Notes under the pieces: generated by a model
The model's input: the letters and a program-made list of their open reading frames with translations, nothing else
Told to the model about the DNA's origin: nothing
Databases searched by the model: none
Assembly: GCA_963794165.1 (NCBI GenBank)
Contig: CAWCCT010000013.1
Span: 124,001-188,000, forward strand
DNA: 64,000 bases
Source: PALSA-350 sp963794165
GTDB lineage: Bacteria; Acidobacteriota; Terriglobia; Terriglobales; Acidobacteriaceae
Reading direction: 5' to 3'
In this document: positions 25,536 to 32,330 of the stretch, one piece after another
Layout: each line of letters opens with the position of its first letter
Position numbering within the stretch: position 1 is the first letter of the stretch
Program-made: the position numbers and the translations under genes

Positions 25536-26917
25536 ATCTGGATAGCCGCCTCCAGCACCCGAAGCACGGCGTCGGCGGAGGGCTCAAGCGAGATCGTGGC
25601 CCGGCGCCTCTCCGCGATTTCCCGCTCCTGCCCGGCACTCTCTTCCTTACTCAACAATGTCCCCTGATGGAACTCGATAATGTACTCAGAATCCTTGAGC
25701 GTGTGGCCGGTGAGCAGGAGCACGACCGATTCGTCGCGGTGTATCTTGCCCTGGCGAACGAACTTCTTCAAGCCGGCGAGGGTTACGGCAGATGCCGGCT
25801 CGCAACCGATACCTTCCTGGCCAATCTCTGCTTTTGCCAGGGCAATCTCGGCCTCGCTTACCTGCTCGCAATAGCCGCCGGTTTGCTGGATCACGCGAGC
25901 TGCCTTGCGCCAGGAAGCCGGGTTCCCAATCCGAATGGCGCTGGCCCGGGTGTTCGCCTGCATGGGCTGGATTTCTCGTCCCTCCTGATGCAGGAGGCTC
26001 AGGTAGAGCGGGTTGGCGCCCTCGGCTTGTACTACGCTGATTTTCGGGACCTTGCTGCAGAGCCCCAGGTGCATCATTTCCAGAAAGCCTTTGCCTAGCG
26101 CAGAGCTGTTGGCCAGATTACCGCCAGGGACAATCACGTGATCCGGGAGCTGCCAGTCGAACTCCTCGGCAATTTCGAAAGCGGCGGTCTTTTGACCTTC
26201 CAGACGATAAGGATTAACGGAGTTGAGCAAATAGACCGGAGCACTACGGACGACTTCCGCCAGCACGCGAACACAGCCGTCGAAGTCAGTATTCAATTGA
26301 CAGATGAAAGAGCCGTAATCGAGCGCCTGGGAGAGTTTGGACCAGGAGATTTTGCCCTCCGGGAGCAAGACCAGGCTGTTCATGCGGGCTCGCGAGGCGT
26401 AGGCCGCCATCGAGGCCGAAGTGTTGCCGGTGGAAGCGCACGCCACCCACTGGTAGCCGTGTTCCCGGGCCCGCGAAAGAGCGGCCGTCATTCCCGTATC
26501 TTTGAACGACCCGGTTGGGTTCATGCCCTGGTGCTTGGCGTAGAGTTGCTCCACCCCAAGCTCCTCGGCGCTTTGCAAAAGCCGGTACAGTGGCGTATTT
26601 CCCTCACGCAGCGTGACTGCCTTTTCCGGATGCAACAGAATCGGCAGCAACTCACGAAAGCGCCACACTCCGCTTTGATCGATAGGGAGTCTGGACTGAA
26701 GCCTCTCCTGCCACAGCCACCGCAGGGCACTCGGGTTGGGCATACGACGCGGTCCTGATTCGAGGGCCGGAACGGGGGCGCCGGCTGCGCTCCACGAGGA
26801 ATACTCGACCTCAAGAAGTTCGCCACAATCGATGCAACGAAAGTCTCTTTCTACTTTGTCCGGGGGGATGACGGCGCTGCAGCCGACACAGCGCAGCTGA
26901 TGAGAAGATTCGTGCAT
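25532..26917 (-). CDS. thrC: Threonine synthase
   Basis: A 461-residue fold-type II PLP enzyme. An N-terminal Cys4 zinc ribbon (CVGCSAVIPPDK..FRCIDCG) is typical of the longer bacterial form. The PLP lysine is in NPTGSFKDTGM, with the phosphate-binding glycine-rich stretch and Asn-containing motif GNTSASMAAYA downstream. It converts O-phosphohomoserine to threonine. The first gene of the thrC-thrB pair, divergent from the molybdate operon. Confidence 0.95.
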   Translation of the reverse strand: MHESSHQLRCVGCSAVIPPDKVERDFRCIDCGELLEVEYSSWSAAGAPVPALESGPRRMPNPSALRWLWQERLQSRLPIDQSGVWRFRELLPILLHPEKAVTLREGNTPLYRLLQSAEELGVEQLYAKHQGMNPTGSFKDTGMTAALSRAREHGYQWVACASTGNTSASMAAYASRARMNSLVLLPEGKISWSKLSQALDYGSFICQLNTDFDGCVRVLAEVVRSAPVYLLNSVNPYRLEGQKTAAFEIAEEFDWQLPDHVIVPGGNLANSSALGKGFLEMMHLGLCSKVPKISVVQAEGANPLYLSLLHQEGREIQPMQANTRASAIRIGNPASWRKAARVIQQTGGYCEQVSEAEIALAKAEIGQEGIGCEPASAVTLAGLKKFVRQGKIHRDESVVLLLTGHTLKDSEYIIEFHQGTLLSKEESAGQEREIAERRRATISLEPSADAVLRVLEAAIQI

Positions 26918-27038
26918 GGTTTAAGCCTAGCTTAGAACGGGTTTCATAATTTGACGGCCGGAGGCCTGGGCACCCCGCCCGTTGGCGAGTAGAGATAAAT
27001 TCGTATGGTTTGCGAGATCGTATCGTATCATTTCGCTA

Positions 27039-27434
27039 ATGTTGCTCTCACCGCGCGAGGCCGCTCAACGATTGGGGATTTCGTATCCCACCATCAAGCA
27101 GTGGCTGTATCGCGGGAAGTTGAAGGCGGTCAAGACGCCGGGCGGTCACTATCGCATTCCCGAAGCGGAACTGGATAGCCTACTGCACCAGGCGAAACGC
27201 CCGGAGACTCCTAAGCGAGAGATGCTGCGACTGCTCAGCGGCCGCAATCAGCTCACCGGCCGGATCGTCGAATTGAAGATTGATGGCCTGCTGGCGCAGG
27301 TAAAGCTGTCGATTGGAGGGCAGATTATCACCTCCATCATCACCGCCGAAGCAGCGAAGGAAATGCGGCTTCAGGTGGGCGAAACCGCGGCCGCCCTTAT
27401 CAAATCCACCGAAGTGATGGTGCTGCGTGTATAG
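27039..27434 (+). CDS. HTH-TOBE molybdate-responsive regulator
   Basis: A 131-residue protein. The N-terminal MerR/excisionase-type helix-turn-helix (LSPREAAQRLGISYPTIKQWLYRGKLKAVKTPGGHYRIPEAEL) is joined to a C-terminal TOBE (Mop-like) domain (RNQLTGRIVELKIDGLLAQVKLSIGGQIITSIITAEAAKEMRL) that binds molybdate or tungstate. An earlier start 19 codons upstream is possible, but the ATG at 27039 begins the HTH domain. It overlaps modA by 8 nt. Inferred role: sensing molybdate and controlling modABC. Confidence 0.85.
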   Translation: MLLSPREAAQRLGISYPTIKQWLYRGKLKAVKTPGGHYRIPEAELDSLLHQAKRPETPKREMLRLLSGRNQLTGRIVELKIDGLLAQVKLSIGGQIITSIITAEAAKEMRLQVGETAAALIKSTEVMVLRV

Positions 27435-28191
27435 CCGAAGGGGGTTTCTGCTGCTTGCGGTTGTGGCCGGCATCCAGGGCTCCATCTGCTGCGGCGCGCA
27501 ACAGAACACGCTCCAGGTTGCCGCCGCCGCGGATCTTCAGCCGGTGCTGCCGGCGCTCATCGAGCAATTTGAAAAGCAGACCCATACCAAAGTCGAGGCT
27601 TCCTACGCATCCTCAGCCACATTGGCCACGCAGATCCTCAACGGGGGGCCTTTCGGCCTCTTCCTTTCGGCTGATCTGTCCTTCCCCCAGAAGATAGCGG
27701 CTGCAGGCCTTTCGGATAGCCCGATTCCCTATGCCCGGGGAACCCTGGTGCTCTGGGCGCGCAACGATTCCCCGGTTCAACCGCTCAGCCTCGACTCGCT
27801 GCGCAGCCCTGCATTGCGAACCATCGCGGTGGCAAATCCTGAACATGCGCCTTACGGGCGCGCGGCCAAGGCAGCCATCGAGAAGCTGGGTTTGACGGCC
27901 GCACTGAAGGCCAAGCTGGTAGTCGCGGAAAACATCGCGCAGACAGCGCAATACGCTGACTCCGGCAATGCGGATGCGGGTTTGATTTCGCTTACCTCGG
28001 CGCTGACACCGCGCTTGAGCGCAGACGGGAAATACGTTCCAATGCCCGAGGATTCCTACCCTCCGCTGGTGCAGGGCGCCGTCGTCATCAAGCAGGCACC
28101 CGCTGCGCAACAGGCTCGCCAATTCCTTGATTTTTTGCTTTCCGCGCCGGTCACAAAGCAGCTGACGGCAGGCGGCTTGAAAGTGCCTTAG
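27427..28191 (+). CDS. modA: Molybdate ABC transporter, periplasmic binding protein
   Basis: A 254-residue solute-binding protein with an N-terminal signal peptide (GFLLLAVVAGIQGSICCGAQ). The ModA pattern follows: VAAAADLQPVLPALIEQFEKQ, SYASSATLATQI and ILNGGPFGLFLSADLSFPQK (oxyanion-binding Ser residues), ending LDFLLSAPVTKQLTAGGLKVP. The GTG start overlaps the regulator gene by 8 nt. First transport gene of modABC. Confidence 0.93.
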   Translation: MYSRRGFLLLAVVAGIQGSICCGAQQNTLQVAAAADLQPVLPALIEQFEKQTHTKVEASYASSATLATQILNGGPFGLFLSADLSFPQKIAAAGLSDSPIPYARGTLVLWARNDSPVQPLSLDSLRSPALRTIAVANPEHAPYGRAAKAAIEKLGLTAALKAKLVVAENIAQTAQYADSGNADAGLISLTSALTPRLSADGKYVPMPEDSYPPLVQGAVVIKQAPAAQQARQFLDFLLSAPVTKQLTAGGLKVP

Positions 28192-28211
28192 ATCGTTTCC
28201 CTCTCTTCCTT

Positions 28212-28871
28212 ATGGACCAGCAAGCTATCTTCCTCACCTTCCGCCTGGCCACATTCACTACCCTGATCCTGCTGGCGATTTCCATTCCCCTCGGTTATTG
28301 GTTGGCCTATGGCCGCGCTGGTTGGAAAGCGGTCATCGAAGCGGTAGTTGCGCTCCCGCTCGTGCTGCCGCCGACGGTCCTGGGTTTCTATCTCCTGGTG
28401 TTGATGGCTCCCCGCACGGCGGCGGGGAGAGCTCTCTCGGCGGTGTTCGGTCATCCTTTGGCCTTCTCTTTCGCCGGGCTTTTGGTCGGTTCCGTCATCT
28501 TCAGCCTGCCCTTTGCCGTGCAGCCCATTACCTCGGGCTTCCGCTCGGTCGATGGGGAGATCCTGGAAGCCGCGGAGCTGCTGTGCCCTGCCCGCGGCAA
28601 GATCCTGACGCGGGTTCTGTTGCCCTTGATCCGGCCCTTCCTGCTTACTGCCGCGGTGCTTACCTTTACCCATACTGTGGGTGAATTCGGAGTGGTGCTG
28701 ATGATTGGCGGCGGCATTCCCGGTGTGACCCGGACACTCTCCATTTCTATCTATGATCAGGTCCAGGACTTTGCTTATACGCAGGCAAACCACACGGCCC
28801 TGCTGCTGTTGAGCCTCTCTTTCCTGGCGCTGTTGATCATCTACGGGCGCCGCGGGAGAGCGGGTGTCTGA
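28212..28871 (+). CDS. modB: Molybdate ABC transporter permease
   Basis: A 219-residue inner-membrane permease with five predicted TM segments. The EAA loop LEAAELLCPARGKILTRVLLPLIRPFLL contacts ModC. It begins MDQQAIFLTFRLATFTTLIL and ends overlapping modC by 8 nt. Moves molybdate across the membrane using ModC. Confidence 0.94.
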   Translation: MDQQAIFLTFRLATFTTLILLAISIPLGYWLAYGRAGWKAVIEAVVALPLVLPPTVLGFYLLVLMAPRTAAGRALSAVFGHPLAFSFAGLLVGSVIFSLPFAVQPITSGFRSVDGEILEAAELLCPARGKILTRVLLPLIRPFLLTAAVLTFTHTVGEFGVVLMIGGGIPGVTRTLSISIYDQVQDFAYTQANHTALLLLSLSFLALLIIYGRRGRAGV

Positions 28872-29583
28872 ATATCTGCAGTTGGAAATCGAGCACACGC
28901 TGGGCGATCTGTCGCTGCGCGTGTCGTGCGCATTGTCGGCGCCATGGACGGTGCTCTTCGGACCGTCAGGCGCGGGCAAGACTTCCCTGCTCCGGGTTCT
29001 TAGTGGTTTGATCAGGCCGAATCGCGGGCGGATCGTCTTACGAGGACGAACGCTGGTGGATACAGCGAACGGAGTGTGGGTGCGTCCCGCGCAACGCAGG
29101 ATTGGCTTTGTCACCCAGCGGCCGACGCTTTTTTCCAACATGGACGTAACCGCCAATGTTGCCTTTGGACTTTTCGGGCTTAGCCGGCGGTCAAGCGAAG
29201 AGCGCGTGGCGCAGATGCTGGAATTATTCCACGCCGGCCATCTGGCGAAGAAGATGCCGGCAGATCTTTCGGGTGGCGAGAGGCAGCGCGTGGCTCTGGC
29301 GCGCTCGCTCGCTCCTGAACCGACGCTGCTGCTGCTGGACGAGCCATTCACTGGCCTTGATGCGGATCTGAAGGTTTCCATCATGGAGCACCTGACAGCG
29401 TCGCTCGCGCAGCGGGAGGTTCCCGCACTCTACGTCTCGCATGATGTGGCAGAGGCCTTCCAGACCGCCGCCGATGTCATGGTGATCGATCACGGTCAGA
29501 TCCAGGCTCATGGACCGGCGCACGTGGTGCTGGCTGCCCGGAGGGAGCAACTGCTGCGGCAGCTTGGTATGGTGGACACCTGA
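28864..29583 (+). CDS. modC: Molybdate ABC transporter ATP-binding protein, short form
   Basis: A 239-residue ABC ATPase. Walker A is GPSGAGKTS, the Q-loop lies in VTQRPTLFSNM, the signature is LSGGERQRVALARSL, Walker B is LLLLDEPFTGLD and the H-loop is YVSHDVAEAF. Canonical ModC proteins of about 350 residues carry a C-terminal TOBE domain, which is absent here. The only TOBE in the locus is in the separate regulator. GTG start. Confidence 0.93.
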   Translation: MSEYLQLEIEHTLGDLSLRVSCALSAPWTVLFGPSGAGKTSLLRVLSGLIRPNRGRIVLRGRTLVDTANGVWVRPAQRRIGFVTQRPTLFSNMDVTANVAFGLFGLSRRSSEERVAQMLELFHAGHLAKKMPADLSGGERQRVALARSLAPEPTLLLLDEPFTGLDADLKVSIMEHLTASLAQREVPALYVSHDVAEAFQTAADVMVIDHGQIQAHGPAHVVLAARREQLLRQLGMVDT

Positions 29584-29627
29584 CGAATCGTTGAGCGCCC
29601 AGGGGGAAGGTTCCAAGGCAGCGCTAT

Positions 29628-29645
29628 GTTATATTAATGTATAAC
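29628..29645 (+). promoter_or_regulatory. Inverted-repeat operator/-10 region of the mazEF-like module
   Basis: GTTATA, 6 nt, TATAAC form a perfect inverted repeat 16 nt before the antitoxin ATG. The right arm resembles a -10 box. AbrB-type antitoxins usually autorepress at such palindromes, so an operator is inferred. Confidence 0.55.
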
Positions 29646-29661
29646 TTTGCGGGAGGGGGCA

Positions 29662-29916
29662 ATGCACACTACGAACCTACGTAAAGTCGGCGGATCCGTC
29701 ATGCTGGCCGTTCCACGGGCCATTCTGGATCTGCTTCACCTGGAGGCTGGCGCTACAGTCGGGCTGGCTGTGAATGGAGAATGTCTGGTCGTCCAGCGCC
29801 AACCGAAGCCGCGATACACGCTCGATGAGCTGCTGGCAGGGTGCAAACCTGACGATTCTGCCAGCGAAGAGGACCGCACTTGGCTCAACCTCCGTCCGAT
29901 CGGCCGGGAGCTGTGA
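29662..29916 (+). CDS. AbrB/MazE-type antitoxin
   Basis: An 84-residue protein with an N-terminal SpoVT/AbrB swapped-hairpin fold (TTNLRKVGGSVMLAVPRAILDLLHLEAGATVGLAVNGECLVVQ) and an acidic C-terminal tail (DDSASEEDRTWL) that would wrap the toxin. GGGAGGGGG lies just upstream of the ATG. Its stop overlaps the toxin start as GTGA. Confidence 0.88.
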   Translation: MHTTNLRKVGGSVMLAVPRAILDLLHLEAGATVGLAVNGECLVVQRQPKPRYTLDELLAGCKPDDSASEEDRTWLNLRPIGREL

Positions 29917-30245
29917 AACGAGGTGACATCTACCTCGTCTCGCTCGATCCGGCCCAAGGACACGAGCAGCAAGGCACTCGGCCCGTACTGTTGGTGTCTC
30001 CCGATCGCTTCAATACGTTCACTCACGTACCTATCGTTGTGCCAATTACGTCGGGTGGCTCCTTCGCCCGCAATGCAGGTTTCACAGTTTCCTTGCAGGG
30101 GTCCGGGACACGAACCGGTGGAGTGATCCGCTGTGACCAGCCGCGACCTATCGATTTGGCCGCGCGTAATGGCCGCAAACTGGAGAGTGTGCCTCAGCAC
30201 ATACTCGACGACGTGCTAGCCAAACTCGCCACCCTTTTCACTTAA
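29913..30245 (+). CDS. MazF/PemK-type mRNA endoribonuclease toxin
   Basis: A 110-residue PemK-family protein. The start motif VKRGDIYLVSLDPAQGHEQQGTRPVLLVS matches MazF, and the central VVPITS and the C-terminal VIRCDQPRPIDL strands are typical. It should cut mRNA at short motifs unless bound by the antitoxin. The GTG at 29913 (4-nt overlap with the antitoxin stop) is preferred over an in-frame ATG 11 codons earlier. It converges on murB with a 14-nt gap. Confidence 0.9.
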   Translation: MKRGDIYLVSLDPAQGHEQQGTRPVLLVSPDRFNTFTHVPIVVPITSGGSFARNAGFTVSLQGSGTRTGGVIRCDQPRPIDLAARNGRKLESVPQHILDDVLAKLATLFT

Positions 30246-30259
30246 TCGTAGCGTTGGCA

Positions 30260-31306
30260 CTACGCCAACCACACCGGTTCAGGCTCCAGGCGAATAGCAA
30301 AGCGCGATGCGACTGCGGCGATAACCTGGTCGCGCAAAGCAACGACGTCGGCCGCGCTGGCGCCGCCGCGATTGATCAGGGCAAGCGTATGGCGGCTGGA
30401 GATTCCTGCGTCGCCGAGCGCATAACCCTTGTGAAAGCCCGCTCGCTCGATCAGCCAGGCCGCGGAGAGCTTTACGTCGCCGGGTTGCGCTGGATAGGCA
30501 GGAATGCTCCGCTGTTCGATCCCCAATTCCGAAGCTATCGAATTAAGTACCGTTACCGGGACGACCGGGTTTTTGAAGAAGCTTCCAGCACTCCGGCAGT
30601 CTGCATCGCCAGGCACCAGCAACATTCCCTTCTGGGCGCGGACGAAGCGCACCGCCTCGCGCACTTCGACCAGCGTCGGCGAGGCTACGTTCCGGGCAGC
30701 AAAGTAGCGGGAAAGATCTGCATAACTGAAATTTCCGGCGGCATTCTTGGGCAGTGAATAGTCAACACGGGTTACCACATAGCGGTCTCGTTGGGTGGTG
30801 TTGAAGATGCTGCGGCGATAAGAAAAACCGCAGGAGGCAGCGGGTAGATCGACGAACTGCCCGGTTTTTCGATCGAACCCGCGTACCGTTACGATGGTTT
30901 GCGAAACCTCCTGCCCATAAGCGCCCACGTTCTGCACCGGCGTGCCCCCTACGGTTCCGGGAATGCCTGAGAGGCATTCGATTCCCGCACCCTCTGCGTC
31001 GACCGCGTAAGCGACCAGGCCGTCCCAGTCTTCTCCCCCCGCAGCGGAAAGGATCAAACGCTCGTTCTCCTGAGTCGAGGCGATCCCTCGCAGAGCGACG
31101 CGCAGGACGAGACCAGGAAAGCCGGCATCGGAAACGAGCAGGTTGCTGCCGCCGCCAAGAACGAAGAGGGGTAACTGGCGCCGATCGGCAAACGCGATAC
31201 CGGCCACAATGTCGGCTTCGCTCACCGCCTCCGCAAACCAACGGGCAGGACCGCCAATCTGAAAGGTGGTGTAGGGGGCGAGCGGTACTTCCTCAAGGAA
31301 CTGCAT
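30260..31306 (-). CDS. murB: UDP-N-acetylenolpyruvoylglucosamine reductase
   Basis: A 348-residue flavoenzyme. It has the FAD-binding PCMH domain (LGGGSNLLVSDAGFPGLVLRVAL; CLSGIPGTVGGTPVQNVGAYGQEV) and the MurB C-terminal domain. The catalytic serine is in SAGSFFKNPV, followed by a KLSAAWLIERAGFHKGYALGDAGIS region. It reduces the MurA product to UDP-MurNAc with NADPH. It is separated from murA by about 18 kb. Confidence 0.96.
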   Translation of the reverse strand: MQFLEEVPLAPYTTFQIGGPARWFAEAVSEADIVAGIAFADRRQLPLFVLGGGSNLLVSDAGFPGLVLRVALRGIASTQENERLILSAAGGEDWDGLVAYAVDAEGAGIECLSGIPGTVGGTPVQNVGAYGQEVSQTIVTVRGFDRKTGQFVDLPAASCGFSYRRSIFNTTQRDRYVVTRVDYSLPKNAAGNFSYADLSRYFAARNVASPTLVEVREAVRFVRAQKGMLLVPGDADCRSAGSFFKNPVVPVTVLNSIASELGIEQRSIPAYPAQPGDVKLSAAWLIERAGFHKGYALGDAGISSRHTLALINRGGASAADVVALRDQVIAAVASRFAIRLEPEPVWLA

Positions 31307-31400
31307 TTTCCATCAAGGTATCAGGAGCGGAGCCAAGGTTATACACTGGCGAAACCTGGGTCGAATCTTTACAATCAGGACAGAGTTTCAAGGAGCGAGC

Positions 31401-31505
31401 ATGTACCCCGAGATGATGGTCATCTTTCGCGGGGCTTGTGGTTGCACCAAGTTGCTGATTCCATTAAGCGCTAAACCGGATAACCCGGACCTATCAGCGT
31501 GGTGA
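31401..31505 (+). CDS. Possible 34-residue small protein
   Basis: An ATG with a strong AAGGAG 6 nt upstream starts a 34-residue frame (MYPEMMVIFRGACGCTKLL at the N-terminus) containing a CGC pair, ending at TGA. The ribosome binding site is the only real support. It lies alone in the gap downstream of the murB start, transcribed away from murB. Unknown function; may be chance. Confidence 0.3.
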   Translation: MYPEMMVIFRGACGCTKLLIPLSAKPDNPDLSAW

Positions 31506-31570
31506 TCGTACATTTATCGTACAAATTCACTTGGCGCCGGGACTGGCGCCGTCTTTCAGTGGCTGGCGCC
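31505..31570. repeat. Short repeat cluster: ATCGTACA x2, TGGCGCC x3
   Basis: ATCGTACA occurs at 31505-31512 and 31516-31523 (11-nt period). TGGCGCC follows at 31532, 31544 and 31564. No gene overlaps with confidence. Apart from this and the small frames, the 31307-31842 gap shows nothing recognisable. Confidence 0.45.
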
Positions 31571-31842
31571 GCGCCCGTGCCGTCACTTACCACAATGCCA
31601 GATAGATGGAGCAAGGACCAGAGCACTATCAGGGCGGCTTCACGAATCAGGAGTGAAATTGCTGCACTCCTATACGCCGAAGCTCTTGAGCGTCCGATGC
31701 TTCCCTTTGCGAACGATGCATCTACGGGTTTGGCCAAAGCTCAGCCAACGCACCCGCACGAGCGGACCTGAAGACCACCCCGCAAACTGACCTTCTCAGA
31801 CCTATCGGGGGCTCCTACGCAATCCTTGAGCCAAGTACTTTC

Positions 31843-32116
31843 TCATTCTTCCAAGTAGCGCATCGCTTGCCTCAAAAAGTCCTGCTCCTCTTCCAATTCG
31901 CTGATGACTGTCTCAAAACCATCCAGCTTGATGCGCTGTAGCGCTTCCATGCGCTTCTCCTCGCCGAGCCAGTTCGCGGATCTTTCCCTCATCTTCAAAG
32001 GTCAGCGTCCTGGGGAGCGGTTTCTGCAGGCCCGGCTCCAGGAATGTGACGTGCCAAATGTCGCGCCGAATGAACTGCATGAAAACCCGGTGATTCGCCT
32101 TTGTGTAGCGGCTCAT
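31843..32116 (-). pseudogene. Small hypothetical gene, probably frameshifted
   Basis: One frame from 32116 encodes MSRYTKANHRVFMQFIRRD and continues to FEDEGKIRELARRGE. At about 31950 the coding pattern moves to another frame beginning with an ATG and reading EALQRIKLDGFETVISELEEEQDFLRQAMRYLEE, then stops at 31843. Joined, they give a plausible roughly 90-residue charged helical protein. Separately they are a 67-residue frame with an aberrant tail and a 35-residue frame. Function unknown. Two overlapping small genes are the alternative. Confidence 0.35.
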
Positions 32117-32330
32117 GTCGATAGCCTAGACGAACAAATTGAGAAAGTCATCCACAGGCTGGCTAGTTCTATGCTTAGCGGAGTGGTCCCAGAACCATGT
32201 GATTTGCGCCATTAATAATCAGCTCTCCCCGTCGCGACCGAGCCCGGCTAGAATGCTCTCGGCGATGCACGCCTCCGAACACGCTGAGTTGCCTGGGCGA
32301 GACTTTGTGGGTGTCAGCGAAAATATCCCA

